Assembly: GCF_040409815.1 (NCBI RefSeq)
Contig: NZ_CP099959.1
Coordinates: forward strand, 1,798,001-1,862,000
Direction of reading: 5' to 3'
Length of the DNA stretch: 64,000 nucleotides
Origin: Polynucleobacter sp. UK-FUSCHL-C3
GTDB lineage: Bacteria; Pseudomonadota; Gammaproteobacteria; Burkholderiales; Burkholderiaceae
Part shown: piece after piece, positions 1-8,165 of the stretch
How the letters are laid out: every line of letters starts with the position of its first letter
Numbering within the stretch: position 1 is the stretch's first letter
Translations under genes and position numbers: made by a program
Notes under the pieces: generated by a model
The model's database searches: none
The model's input: only the letters and a program-made list of their open reading frames with translations
Told to the model about the DNA's origin: nothing

Positions 1-222
1 CCCAATTTTGCTGAAACTAATTGCGCCAGTATGGGCGTCTTCTCTCCACTAGTTGGAATTATTGGCTCGCTCCAGGCCGCACAAGCCTTACAAATCTTGA
101 TTGGTTTTGGTGAGCCTCTCCTGGGGCGACTACTCATTTGGAATGCCCGTAATTCGCAAATCGATGAAATCAAGATACGACGAAATCCCGACTGCCCGGT
201 ATGCGGGGCTCACCGTCAATAA
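1..222 (+). CDS. moeB: MoeB/ThiF/HesA-family adenylyltransferase, C-terminal part
   Basis: This is the tail of a gene entering from the left edge. The frame is open from base 1, so the ATG at 31 is internal and not the start. The family activates the C-terminal glycine of a small sulfur-carrier protein (MoaD or ThiS) by adenylation, for molybdopterin or thiamine synthesis. Visible family marks are the NCASMGV stretch, the SLQAAQALQILIG helix that follows the catalytic core, and the final CPVCG, the second half of the zinc-binding four-cysteine site. MoeB, ThiF and HesA cannot be told apart from 73 residues. It converges on ptsI with only three bases between the stop codons. Confidence 0.85.
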   Translation, partial: PNFAETNCASMGVFSPLVGIIGSLQAAQALQILIGFGEPLLGRLLIWNARNSQIDEIKIRRNPDCPVCGAHRQ

Positions 223-225
223 GTG

Positions 226-1980
226 TTAGTGGATTGAATCTAGGCGATTAATTATTTTGCTTTGTTCTACAGGATCAAAAGAGGCTAAGAGCTCATCAAT
301 ATGCTTTTTCAGCTTTCGTGTATCCGCTTGCAAAATCTCACGCTTAACTAATAGTAGTTGACTAAAGTGCATTGAGAAATCAGTAAGCCCCATTGCCAAT
401 AAAAGCTTAGTTAGCGCTGGATCTCCTGCCATCTCCCCGCATACTGCAATTGGCACGTTCGCCTTTTGGGCCTGCCGAATGACCGAAGCAATCAAATTTA
501 GTACCGCTGGATTTAATGGATCGTATAGATGAGCGACCGCATGATCAGCTCGATCGATTGCCAAGGTGTACTGAATTAAGTCATTAGTACCAATCGATAA
601 ATAATCAAAATGTTTTACAAAGAGAGGCATCATCAAAGCAGCCGCTGGTACCTCAATCATGGCGCCCACTTCAATATTTGGATTAAAAGCCTGACTACGT
701 TCGCGAAGCTGTTGTTTTGCTTTATCGATCAAGCGAAGACTTTCATAAATCTCTTGAGCGTGCGCTAACATTGGCAATAAGAGTCGTACCTTACCGTGAG
801 CCGATGCCCGCAAAATAGCGCGCAGTTGGGTTAAAAAAATCTCAGGCTCTGATAATGACCACCGAATTGCTCTTAAACCTAACGGTGACGTGCCCGTACT
901 CCCGGTCTCCGCTCCGGACAAGGATTTATCAGAGCCAATATCAATCGTTCGAATATTTACGGGCAAGCCAAACATAGCCTCAACAGCACGCGTATATTCT
1001 TGATATTGCTTTTCTTCATCGGGCAGGCCGTGCTGTTGGTTCATAAATAAGAACTCTGAACGGAATAAGCCGATGCCCACAGAGCCCAATTCAATTGCGT
1101 GTCTAGTATCTTCGGGTAACTCGATATTGGCAAAGAGTTCAATATCAACACCATCTTTTGTTTTGGTCGGACTATATTTGAGCTCTTGTAATTTTTGGGT
1201 CTTACGATATTGTTCAGATTGCAAAGTGCGGTATTCACTTAGCAGAGCCTCATCGGGCGCCACAATCACAATCCCCGCATTACCATCAATAATTAACCAA
1301 TCACCGTGCTCGATAATGTCACTCGCATGGCGGATGCCGACCAGTGCCGGAATCTCTAAACTGCGTGCCACAATTGCAGTGTGTGAGGTCTTCCCCCCTA
1401 AATCCGTTACAAATCCGCTTAAGTCGTTCTCCTTAAAACGCAACATATCGTGAGGTGCAATGTCATGAGCCACCACAATTGTTCCATCGTCAAAGTCACC
1501 GGAGATTAAACCTTCACCCCCGATCACTGTTTGACGATTTTGCGAATGGATTGCCTTTATAACGCGTTCTGCAACCTGCCGAATATCATTGCCTCGCTCT
1601 TTAAGATACGGATCCTCAATCTCCGAAAATTGCTCGAGCAGATCATTTAACTCTGTAGTTAAGGCCCACGCAGCATTTAAACGCTTTTGACGAATCAACT
1701 CGAGTGGCTTTTGTGCCAAGGTTGGGTCTGACAAAATCATTTGATGAACATCTAAAAATGCAGCCATCTCTTGAGGGGCATCTTTTGGCAATGTAGTCTT
1801 TAGAGCACTCAACTCATTACTGACCCGCTCAAATGCTTGCAATAGTTTATTTGCCTCGAGCTCTTCGGTTCCTGGCTCAACTAAATAATGGCTAACCTCG
1901 AGTGCCGCCCGCGAAATCAGTACTGCTTTACCAATAGCAATCCCTTTTGAAACTGATACGCCATGGAGAGCAAAACTCAT
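226..1980 (-). CDS. ptsI: PTS enzyme I (phosphoenolpyruvate-protein phosphotransferase)
   Basis: Enzyme I takes phosphate from phosphoenolpyruvate and passes it to HPr in the cytoplasm. The 584 residues match the usual length. The phosphohistidine domain shows GGKTSHTAIVARS with the active His at 200. The PEP-binding C-terminal domain has VCGEMAGDP with the conserved Cys near 514. It is the last gene of the gshA-gshB-EIIA-ptsH-ptsI run and starts two bases after the ptsH stop. No sugar-specific EIIB or EIIC lies nearby, so the chain probably signals rather than transports sugar, as inferred for similar clusters in Ralstonia and Burkholderia. Confidence 0.97.
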   Translation of the reverse strand: MSFALHGVSVSKGIAIGKAVLISRAALEVSHYLVEPGTEELEANKLLQAFERVSNELSALKTTLPKDAPQEMAAFLDVHQMILSDPTLAQKPLELIRQKRLNAAWALTTELNDLLEQFSEIEDPYLKERGNDIRQVAERVIKAIHSQNRQTVIGGEGLISGDFDDGTIVVAHDIAPHDMLRFKENDLSGFVTDLGGKTSHTAIVARSLEIPALVGIRHASDIIEHGDWLIIDGNAGIVIVAPDEALLSEYRTLQSEQYRKTQKLQELKYSPTKTKDGVDIELFANIELPEDTRHAIELGSVGIGLFRSEFLFMNQQHGLPDEEKQYQEYTRAVEAMFGLPVNIRTIDIGSDKSLSGAETGSTGTSPLGLRAIRWSLSEPEIFLTQLRAILRASAHGKVRLLLPMLAHAQEIYESLRLIDKAKQQLRERSQAFNPNIEVGAMIEVPAAALMMPLFVKHFDYLSIGTNDLIQYTLAIDRADHAVAHLYDPLNPAVLNLIASVIRQAQKANVPIAVCGEMAGDPALTKLLLAMGLTDFSMHFSQLLLVKREILQADTRKLKKHIDELLASFDPVEQSKIINRLDSIH

Positions 1981-1982
1981 AC

Positions 1983-2252
1983 CTACTCACCCTCGCCAAA
2001 ACGGTCATTGATTAGAGCGCAAAGATCTGCGATAGCTTTATCCTCTTGCTCGCCAATGGTTTCTAGCGTTACGACACTTCCAATTCCGGCGGCCAACATC
2101 ATCACCCCCATAATGCTTTTAGCATTAATGCGGCGCCCGTTCTTGCTCAGAAATACTTCACAAGGATATTCACTCGCCAATTGAGAAAGCTTGGCCGAGG
2201 CGCGTGCATGCAAACCTAATTTATTGATGATCTCAATATCGACCTTTGGCAT
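1983..2252 (-). CDS. ptsH: Phosphocarrier protein HPr
   Basis: HPr is the 89-residue phosphate shuttle between enzyme I and EIIA. His15 lies in LGLHARAS, the histidine phosphorylated by EI. Ser46 lies in NAKSIMGVMMLAA, the regulatory serine phosphorylated by HPr kinase in organisms that have one; no hprK is in this window. The start codon overlaps the stop of the EIIA gene by one base, so translation is likely coupled. The intact Ser46 region makes a regulatory use of the pathway plausible. Confidence 0.97.
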   Translation of the reverse strand: MPKVDIEIINKLGLHARASAKLSQLASEYPCEVFLSKNGRRINAKSIMGVMMLAAGIGSVVTLETIGEQEDKAIADLCALINDRFGEGE

Positions 2253-2698
2253 TATGGATCCCCAACCTTTTCATTTACAGAGGTATCTACATGAGTAACT
2301 GGTGTCCCCAGCCGAACAATACCGTTTTGTCCCCCTTGCATCGCCTTAAGGGCAACGGATTCCAAGCCATCGCCTCGATAGGAAATTGCTCGCATTAGCA
2401 TTGGCAAATTGATACCGGCTAAGACCAAAATCTTGCAATCTAATAAACCCGGTTTTGTTAAACGGGACGCCACATTAGCGGGAGTGGCGCCCATTAAATC
2501 CGTTAAGACCAAAATGCCAGCCGCACTTTTGACTTGCGTTGCCGCTGTCATTACCCTCTCTTCACTCATGCGCACATCTTCGTGAGGTGGAATATCGACT
2601 GCTGCAACCCGAACTGGCAGTTCACCATAAGTGTGCTCAATAAACCCCAGCATGGAACTTGCAATCGGCGTATGCGCCACAATTAAGATACCGGGCAT
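2252..2698 (-). CDS. PTS EIIA component, mannose/fructose (Man) type
   Basis: This is a stand-alone 148-residue EIIA domain of the mannose family. It opens with MPGILIVAHTPIASSML, where His9 is the expected phosphorylation site, followed by the LVLTDLMGATPANVAS segment typical of the fold. In the mannose family this domain accepts phosphate from HPr. With no EIIB or EIIC beside it, it is more likely a regulatory phosphoacceptor, like the EIIA linked to PHB metabolism in Ralstonia eutropha. It sits two bases after the gshB stop and overlaps ptsH by one base. Confidence 0.93.
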   Translation of the reverse strand: MPGILIVAHTPIASSMLGFIEHTYGELPVRVAAVDIPPHEDVRMSEERVMTAATQVKSAAGILVLTDLMGATPANVASRLTKPGLLDCKILVLAGINLPMLMRAISYRGDGLESVALKAMQGGQNGIVRLGTPVTHVDTSVNEKVGDP

Positions 2699-2700
2699 GG

Positions 2701-3639
2701 TTACGCTAACTCCTTTTCAAGTCGTGTTAACCATTTTTTTGCAACATCGTAATCGGTTTGTTGAGCGATTTCTACAAAACAAGTTGGGCTAGTTACATTA
2801 ATCTCTGTTAAATATCCCCCAATCATGTCTAGGCCCACCAAAAATAATCCGCGCTGCGCTAATATGGGTGCAAGATGATTTGCTATCTCTTCTTCACGGG
2901 CTGTCAGCGCCATGGCTAAACCCTTGCCGCCCACTGCTAGATTGCCACGTATCTCCGTTCCTTGCGGAATTCTGGCTAATGCATAAGGCATTACCTCGCC
3001 ACCAATTAAGAGAACCCGCTTGTCTCCGGCTGTAATTTCTGGGAGAAATCGCTGCGCCATTAAAGTGCGCGAACCGTTTTCACCCAGAGTCTCAACAATA
3101 CTTCCTAGATTTAGACCATTGGAGCCCACCCGAAATACGCCCATGCCACCCATGCCATCTAATGGCTTAATAACAATATCGTGATGTAGCCCATGAAAAT
3201 CCCGTATCGCATGAATATCCCGCGTTACCAAGGTGGGAGGAATAAATTGAGGGAACTCAGTAATGGATAACTTTTCTGAATGATTACGAACAGCATCTGG
3301 ATTATTAAACACCCGCGCACCCTGCAGCACTGCTGCTGACAATATCCAAGTGCTTGTTAAATACTCGACCGTGAACGGTGGATCTTGGCGCATCAAGACC
3401 GCAGTAAAGTAGTCTAAAGAGTGTTCTTCAACTTCGCCTAATCGATACCAAATCAGATCGCTCGTTATTGTTAGAGGCTGGGCTCGCGCCCTGGCTTTGC
3501 CTTGACCCCACAATAAATCATGGCTTTGTGTATACCAAATTTCATGCCCGGCACTTTGAGCGACACGCATCATGGCTAAGGTGGTATCTTTTTCTACCTT
3601 AAAAGAATCAAGCGGGTCGGTAATAAAAAGAAGTTTCAT
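2701..3639 (-). CDS. gshB: Glutathione synthase
   Basis: GshB is an ATP-grasp enzyme that joins gamma-glutamylcysteine to glycine, the second step of glutathione synthesis. The protein begins MKLLFITDPLDSFKVEKDTT, matching the E. coli N-terminus. It carries the family's DGMGGMGVFRV loop, KRVLLIGGEVMPYALARIP, and a VGLDMIGGYLTEINVTSPT ending with metal-binding Glu and Asn. I chose the ATG at 3639; the frame also opens at a TTG at 3651. It follows gshA at 14 bases with no clear ribosome-binding site, so coupling to gshA translation is likely. Length 312 residues is normal. Confidence 0.96.
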   Translation of the reverse strand: MKLLFITDPLDSFKVEKDTTLAMMRVAQSAGHEIWYTQSHDLLWGQGKARARAQPLTITSDLIWYRLGEVEEHSLDYFTAVLMRQDPPFTVEYLTSTWILSAAVLQGARVFNNPDAVRNHSEKLSITEFPQFIPPTLVTRDIHAIRDFHGLHHDIVIKPLDGMGGMGVFRVGSNGLNLGSIVETLGENGSRTLMAQRFLPEITAGDKRVLLIGGEVMPYALARIPQGTEIRGNLAVGGKGLAMALTAREEEIANHLAPILAQRGLFLVGLDMIGGYLTEINVTSPTCFVEIAQQTDYDVAKKWLTRLEKELA

Positions 3640-3653
3640 GGCAATGGCCAATA

Positions 3654-4952
3654 CTAGGCAGCCTCTGCGTCTGGATCGGTTCGCTCCAGCTCAAGTGAGG
3701 CAGCTAGCAGGGCCAAGCGGGCCACCACGCCATATAAATAGAAACGATTAGGTGCAGCACTTCCGGGCTTTGCCCGCATGTCTGGCATTGCATTTTGTTC
3801 AAATGCCAATGGCACAAAATGCATACCGGGGGCATTCAAGTTCTCATCCGGGCCGCGATCTGTATGAACGCGATAGAAACCGCCCACCACATAGCGATCA
3901 ATCATATAAACCACGGGTTCAGCGACTGCTTCATTCACCTTCTCAAAGGTATACACACCTTCTTGTACGATCACATCACTAACCTCTAGACCTTCTTTAA
4001 CCACGCTCATTTTGTTACGATCGCGTCGATTTAAATTCTTCAGATCATTTGCATCATGGGCAATCATGACCCCCATGCCATAGGTTCCAGCATCGGGTTT
4101 CACAACAACATAAGGCTTGTCTTTTATTCCGTACTCGCGATACTTCTTAGCAGTTTTCTTGAGTACTTGATCAACCGCTGCCATTAATTGTTCTTCACCC
4201 TTCTGCTCATGAAAGTTCATTCCTGAACAGCGAGCAAAATAGGGGTTAATCATCCACGGATCAATATTGATTAATTTGGCAAATTTCTTGGCAAGCTCTT
4301 CATAGGCCAAGAAATGATTGGACTTACGTCGTATTGGCCAGCCAGCATGCAAACCGGGCAATAAATATTGCTCATGGACATTTTCTAAAATGGGTGGAAT
4401 GCCTGCTGATAAATCATTATTGAGCAGGATTGAGCAAGGATCAAAGTCTTTTAAGCCCAAACGCGTTTTGCGCAAACCTAAACGGGTCAGAGGCTCTAAA
4501 ACTAAACGTCCCCCCTCTGGTAAATCAATCGCAGTCGGTTTCTTAATTTCATCCGATAAAGTGCCCAAGCGAACATTAAGACCAGCTTGTCGCAGAATCG
4601 ATGACAAACAAGCGATGTTTTGCAAATAGAAAGTATTGCGGGTATGGCGTTCGGGGATTAGTAATAGGTTTTTAGCTTCGGGGCAGATCTTCTCAATCGC
4701 AGCCATGGCAGCTTGAACTGCCAGAGGGAGCATCTCCGGAGAAAGGTTATTAAAGCCGCCCGGGAAGAGATTGGTATCAACGGGGGATAATTTAAAGCCA
4801 GAGTTACGCAAATCAACCGAGCAATAAAAGGGCGGGGTATGTTCCTGCCACTCCAGCCTAAACCAGCGCTCTATTGTCGGAGTTGCCTCGAGTACTTTGG
4901 ACTCAAGCTCTAGAAGGGGGCCACTAAGGGCGGTAATAAGATGCGGGACCAT
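3654..4952 (-). CDS. gshA: Glutamate-cysteine ligase, Acidithiobacillus (ATP-grasp-like) type
   Basis: GshA makes gamma-glutamylcysteine, the committed step of glutathione synthesis. The 432-residue protein is not the E. coli type. It resembles the family first defined in Acidithiobacillus ferrooxidans and common in betaproteobacteria. Recognisable stretches are VDLRNSGFKLSPVDTNLFPGGFNNL near residue 46, KPDAGTYGMGVMI near 285 and RYVVGGFYRVH near 345. It heads the gsh-PTS operon. There is no ribosome-binding site before the ATG. Instead a TACAAT hexamer ends six bases upstream, so the mRNA may be leaderless. Tandem terminator-like hairpins lie just behind that hexamer. Confidence 0.95.
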   Translation of the reverse strand: MVPHLITALSGPLLELESKVLEATPTIERWFRLEWQEHTPPFYCSVDLRNSGFKLSPVDTNLFPGGFNNLSPEMLPLAVQAAMAAIEKICPEAKNLLLIPERHTRNTFYLQNIACLSSILRQAGLNVRLGTLSDEIKKPTAIDLPEGGRLVLEPLTRLGLRKTRLGLKDFDPCSILLNNDLSAGIPPILENVHEQYLLPGLHAGWPIRRKSNHFLAYEELAKKFAKLINIDPWMINPYFARCSGMNFHEQKGEEQLMAAVDQVLKKTAKKYREYGIKDKPYVVVKPDAGTYGMGVMIAHDANDLKNLNRRDRNKMSVVKEGLEVSDVIVQEGVYTFEKVNEAVAEPVVYMIDRYVVGGFYRVHTDRGPDENLNAPGMHFVPLAFEQNAMPDMRAKPGSAAPNRFYLYGVVARLALLAASLELERTDPDAEAA

Positions 4953-4958
4953 ATCCGC

Positions 4959-4964
4959 ATTGTA
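4959..4964 (-). promoter_or_regulatory. Probable -10 box of gshA giving a leaderless mRNA
   Basis: On the minus strand TACAAT (5 of 6 to TATAAT) is followed by exactly six bases and then the gshA ATG. Transcription starts about seven bases after a -10 box, so the A of the ATG would be +1. No purine-rich ribosome-binding site is present. No good -35 match is visible at 16-18 bases, which lowers confidence. Confidence 0.5.
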
Positions 4965-4981
4965 AGTTTTTTTGAAAGAAA

Positions 4982-5006
4982 GACGCGGAATCTCTCGATT
5001 CCGCGC
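4982..5006 (-). terminator. Second terminator-like hairpin after amtB
   Basis: An 8-bp perfect inverted repeat, CGCGGAAT with ATTCCGCG (4984-4991 and 4998-5005), encloses a six-base loop. On the minus strand it is followed by TCTTTCTTTC. It stands about 30 bases downstream of the first terminator and just upstream of the gshA -10 box. It probably insulates gshA from the amtB operon. Confidence 0.6.
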
Positions 5007-5008
5007 TT

Positions 5009-5040
5009 AAAAACTAGGCAACCAACCAGTGTCGCCTAGT
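5009..5040 (-). terminator. Rho-independent terminator of the amtB operon
   Basis: On the minus strand ACTAGGC (5034-5040) pairs with GCCTAGT (5013-5019) across a 14-base loop. The stem runs directly into TTTTT. It lies about 100 bases after the amtB stop and is the clearest intrinsic terminator in the window. Confidence 0.7.
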
Positions 5041-5141
5041 GAGGGGTAAAAATAAACAGACTAAATCATGCTTGCAACGCTTAAATCTCTAATTAGTCTG
5101 GGTTTGCCGGAATCACCAAAAACCAACAAACCCATTCCCTT
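5041..5141 (-). other. 3' untranslated stretch after amtB with two hairpins
   Basis: This short non-coding stretch lies between the amtB stop and its terminator. Two competing inverted repeats are visible: CAGACTAA/TTAGTCTG at 5057-5064 and 5093-5100, and TGGGTTTG/CAAACCCA at 5099-5106 and 5127-5134. Neither is followed by a T run, so they look like 3' UTR structure rather than terminators. A small RNA cannot be excluded, but nothing supports one directly. Confidence 0.35.
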
Positions 5142-6623
5142 TTAAGACTCGTAGGCAGACTCACCATGCGAGGTAATATCTAAACCTTCGCGCTCTGCTT
5201 CTTCCTTGACACGCAAACCAAATACTAGGTCAGCGATCTTGAAGGCAATAAATGCTACAACGCCAGACCAGATCAATGTCAAAACGACACCTTGAGCTTG
5301 GACGACCACTTGGCTTGCAATGGAGTAATCCTTTGCTACTGCATTTGCAACGTAGTCATATATGCCAGCACCACCAAGGGCAGGATCAGCAAATACACCG
5401 GTGAGCAGAGCGCCAGTAATACCACCAATTCCGTGAACACCAAAGACATCCAAACTATCATCAGCACCTAACATGCGCTTGAGGCCTGATACGCCCCACA
5501 AGCAAAGTACGCCAGCTACAAAACCGATAATGATGGCACCCATTGGGCCAACAAAACCAGCTGCGGGTGTAATTGCAACTAAACCTGCTACGCAACCCGA
5601 AGCGGCACCTAACATTGATGGCTTACCTTTGGTGATCCACTCACCCAATGTCCAACCCAGCACCGCAGCAGCTGTTGCAAGTAAAGTGGTAACAAATGCA
5701 AGTGCAGCGCTACCATTAGCCTCTAATGCAGATCCGGCATTAAATCCAAACCAGCCGAACCACAAGAGTGAGGCACCCACCATGGTGTAAACCAAGTTAT
5801 GAGGCTTCATTGCTTCCTTGCCGTAGCCAATGCGCTTTCCAATAACATAGGAACCCACTAAACCGGCAATAGCAGCATTGATATGAACTACAGTACCACC
5901 TGCAAAGTCGAGGATGCCTTTTTGCCATAACCAACCAGCACCATTAGTAACTGCCTCTAGTGAAGCTGCATCTTTGATGCCATCTGGACCAGCCCAGAAC
6001 CAAACCATATGTGCAATGGGTAAATAGCTGAAGGTAAACCAAATGATCATGAACAAGAGAACAGCAGCAAACTTAGCACGCTCTGCAAATGCGCCAATGA
6101 TTAAACAACATGTAATACATGCAAAGGTTGCTTGGAATGCCATAAACATCAGCTCAGGAATAACAACACCCTTACTAAAGGTTGCCGCATTACTCTCTGG
6201 TGTTAGCCCCGCCAGGAACAATCGATCCAGGCCTCCAAAGAAAGCACTGCCTTCTGTGAATGCAAAGCTATACCCATAAACCGCCCAAAGCACTGCGATT
6301 AGTGAGAACACCACCATACATTGCATCAAGATCGATAGAACGTTCTTGCTACGTGTAAGGCCGCCATAAAACAATGCTAAGCCTGGCAATGTCATCAACA
6401 TCACTAATGCTGTTGAGACCATCATCCAAGTTGTATCAGCCTTGTTAGGCGTTGGTGCTGGCTCAGCAGGTACTGCGGCAGCTGCGGGAGCAGCAGCAGG
6501 TGCTGTAACAGCAGGCTTCTTGTCATCTGCAGCGTATGCAGGGGCAACTAGAGCACCGGTAGTAGTGGTGACTGCAAGCGCCATGACTCCCGCCGCAATA
6601 ACTCGTTTCATCCAATTAAACAT
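5142..6623 (-). CDS. amtB: Ammonium transporter
   Basis: AmtB conducts ammonium through the inner membrane as a trimer. The 493-residue protein has a cleavable signal peptide ending AYA-A near residue 31, an Ala/Pro-rich linker to about 58, then eleven hydrophobic segments. The two pore histidines are seen in GTVVHINAAIAGL and DVFGVHGIGGITGALLTG. The C-terminal tail that GlnK docks onto is present. It lies 12 bases after glnK behind an AGGGG ribosome-binding site. The porin, glnK and amtB appear to be one nitrogen-regulated transcript driven by the sigma-54 promoter at 7955-7970. Confidence 0.97.
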   Translation of the reverse strand: MFNWMKRVIAAGVMALAVTTTTGALVAPAYAADDKKPAVTAPAAAPAAAAVPAEPAPTPNKADTTWMMVSTALVMLMTLPGLALFYGGLTRSKNVLSILMQCMVVFSLIAVLWAVYGYSFAFTEGSAFFGGLDRLFLAGLTPESNAATFSKGVVIPELMFMAFQATFACITCCLIIGAFAERAKFAAVLLFMIIWFTFSYLPIAHMVWFWAGPDGIKDAASLEAVTNGAGWLWQKGILDFAGGTVVHINAAIAGLVGSYVIGKRIGYGKEAMKPHNLVYTMVGASLLWFGWFGFNAGSALEANGSAALAFVTTLLATAAAVLGWTLGEWITKGKPSMLGAASGCVAGLVAITPAAGFVGPMGAIIIGFVAGVLCLWGVSGLKRMLGADDSLDVFGVHGIGGITGALLTGVFADPALGGAGIYDYVANAVAKDYSIASQVVVQAQGVVLTLIWSGVVAFIAFKIADLVFGLRVKEEAEREGLDITSHGESAYES

Positions 6624-6635
6624 GTTTGACCCCTA

Positions 6636-6983
<348 letters not shown>

Positions 6984-7000
6984 CTAGATAGTGAGAGGAA

Positions 7001-7903
7001 TTAGAAGGTTTTGGTGAGGGAGATTAGGCCGCCACTTTTTCCTGAGCCACTTTGAGCGGTTTGGGTTGTGGTTGTTGACCACAAATATGCTGTGCCAACT
7101 TTTGGATTGGACGTAGAAACATAAGAAATGTTGCCTATTAATCCGCCTCCAAAATCTTTTGTAATTCCAAGCTTATAGTCTGTATATGAAAAATCATATT
7201 TAATGCCACCAGAAGTTTGTGTGTTGCTAATATATTGATATCCGACGTGGGCATTCAGGGTTAGACCCATTACCCCTGTATCGTAATTTAATGTTAAATC
7301 TGGGTAATAAGATCCCTTGCTGTTGTAATACCCAAAAATATTTGTAATTGAATATGACACTTTTGCAAAGCCACTTACCGGTCCATACGCAAAGTTTTGT
7401 GCCAAATACAACTCTGTTGTATTTGGATTAGTTCCACAAGTTGCTCTACTTGTTGTTCCACAATTGGTAGTATTTTGAACTGCTTGACGAATGCCATTTG
7501 ATGGATAATAGTATTGAAGGATACCAATGTCAGATGCAAAACCTGCACCAAGGAATTCTTTTTTAAAACCCGCATAGAAATCCATTTCTACTGGAGCAGA
7601 AACAACACCTCCTGTATTGCTCCCTGTGGGATACGAATCACCGATCCATGAAATAGATGAGTTCCAATTGCCAATATAAAAGCCACTTTCATGAGCGTAA
7701 TCAAAGCCGCCTTGAATAGCTGGTTTGTAATTTGATTGGGTCATACCGCGATAACGATAGTCATTGACCACAGTAACGTTGGCTGTAATAGGACTTGTTG
7801 CGGGCGCTGGGGCGGGTGCCGGAGCTGGGGCAGACTGTGCCAATGCGCCGCCTGCTAATGCTGAAATGGCTAGTGCCAATGTGGTTTTCTTAAAAATGCT
7901 CAT
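7001..7903 (-). CDS. TorF-type putative outer-membrane porin
   Basis: This is a 300-residue exported protein of the family annotated as TorF putative porins, whose substrate is not established. A signal peptide ends ALA before Gln23, followed by an Ala-Pro repeat tether (about 26-35). The body shows VVNDYRYRGMTQSNYKPAIQGGFDY near 46-70, the family signature, then alternating beta strands ending in a terminal Phe, as expected for a barrel. A strong AGGAG precedes the ATG. As first gene before glnK-amtB it may let ammonium or small amines cross the outer membrane. That role is inferred from context only. Confidence 0.88.
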   Translation of the reverse strand: MSIFKKTTLALAISALAGGALAQSAPAPAPAPAPATSPITANVTVVNDYRYRGMTQSNYKPAIQGGFDYAHESGFYIGNWNSSISWIGDSYPTGSNTGGVVSAPVEMDFYAGFKKEFLGAGFASDIGILQYYYPSNGIRQAVQNTTNCGTTSRATCGTNPNTTELYLAQNFAYGPVSGFAKVSYSITNIFGYYNSKGSYYPDLTLNYDTGVMGLTLNAHVGYQYISNTQTSGGIKYDFSYTDYKLGITKDFGGGLIGNISYVSTSNPKVGTAYLWSTTTTQTAQSGSGKSGGLISLTKTF

Positions 7904-7954
7904 AAAAACTCCTATTTTTCTGGTTGAATGAAAAAATCACTACATAGGGTCTTT

Positions 7955-7970
7955 TGCAATAAGTGTGCCA
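7955..7970 (-). promoter_or_regulatory. Sigma-54 promoter of the porin-glnK-amtB operon
   Basis: The minus strand reads TGGCAC-N5-TTGCA, with the essential GG and GC pairs ten bases apart, an excellent match to the -24/-12 consensus. It points at the porin gene, placing +1 near 7943 and a leader of about 40 bases. RpoN dependence fits nitrogen control of glnK-amtB. Confidence 0.85.
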
Positions 7971-8076
7971 GCTATGTAAATATTCATTTAAATCAATTAC
8001 TTAAGTACTTTATTGAGGATTAGGGTTGGTCTATTAATGATTCAATTTAGGGAAAATCAGTGTTTTATTGGGCTTT

Positions 8077-8093
8077 TGCACCAAATTAATGCA
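8077..8093. promoter_or_regulatory. NtrC-like enhancer site 1
   Basis: This 17-bp near-palindrome, TGCAC-N7-ATGCA, has the same length and arms as classical NtrC sites (TGCAC-N7-GTGCA), with one arm base changed. Its centre is about 140 bases upstream of the predicted sigma-54 start, a normal enhancer distance. Confidence 0.7.
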
Positions 8094-8111
8094 ATACATT
8101 CAAGAGTTTTT

Positions 8112-8128
8112 TGCACAAAATCAGTGCA
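8112..8128. promoter_or_regulatory. NtrC-like enhancer site 2
   Basis: A perfect 17-bp inverted repeat, TGCAC-N7-GTGCA, matches the NtrC consensus in both arms. It lies 35 bases centre to centre from site 1, about three and a third helical turns, and roughly 175 bases upstream of the predicted start for the porin operon. It also lies just upstream of the ubiK promoter on the other strand. Confidence 0.75.
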
Positions 8129-8153
8129 ATCGACCTTTATTCCCCATTGCCCC

Positions 8154-8159
8154 TACAAT
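8154..8159 (+). promoter_or_regulatory. Probable -10 box of ubiK giving a leaderless mRNA
   Basis: TACAAT ends exactly six bases before the ubiK ATG, so the expected start point is the ATG itself. A possible -35, TCGACC (8130-8135), lies 18 bases upstream. There is no ribosome-binding site. Confidence 0.5.
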
Positions 8160-8165
8160 TTACGG

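Noticed and set aside
31..222. ATG at 31 as the start of a small protein
   Set aside because: The frame is open to base 1 and encodes conserved MoeB/ThiF residues before it, so the gene is truncated by the window edge.
1073..1453. Open frames opposite ptsI, and other long frames antisense to known genes
   Set aside because: They have no family similarity or ribosome-binding site and mirror the codon pattern of the true genes.
5099..5134. 8-bp hairpin after amtB as its terminator
   Set aside because: On the minus strand it is followed by GACTAATTAG, not a T run; a better terminator lies 60 bases further.
8013..8165. Longer ubiK frame running through the NtrC-like sites
   Set aside because: Residues before the MQKPSQVF start do not resemble the family, and a -10-like box ends six bases before the ATG at 8166.
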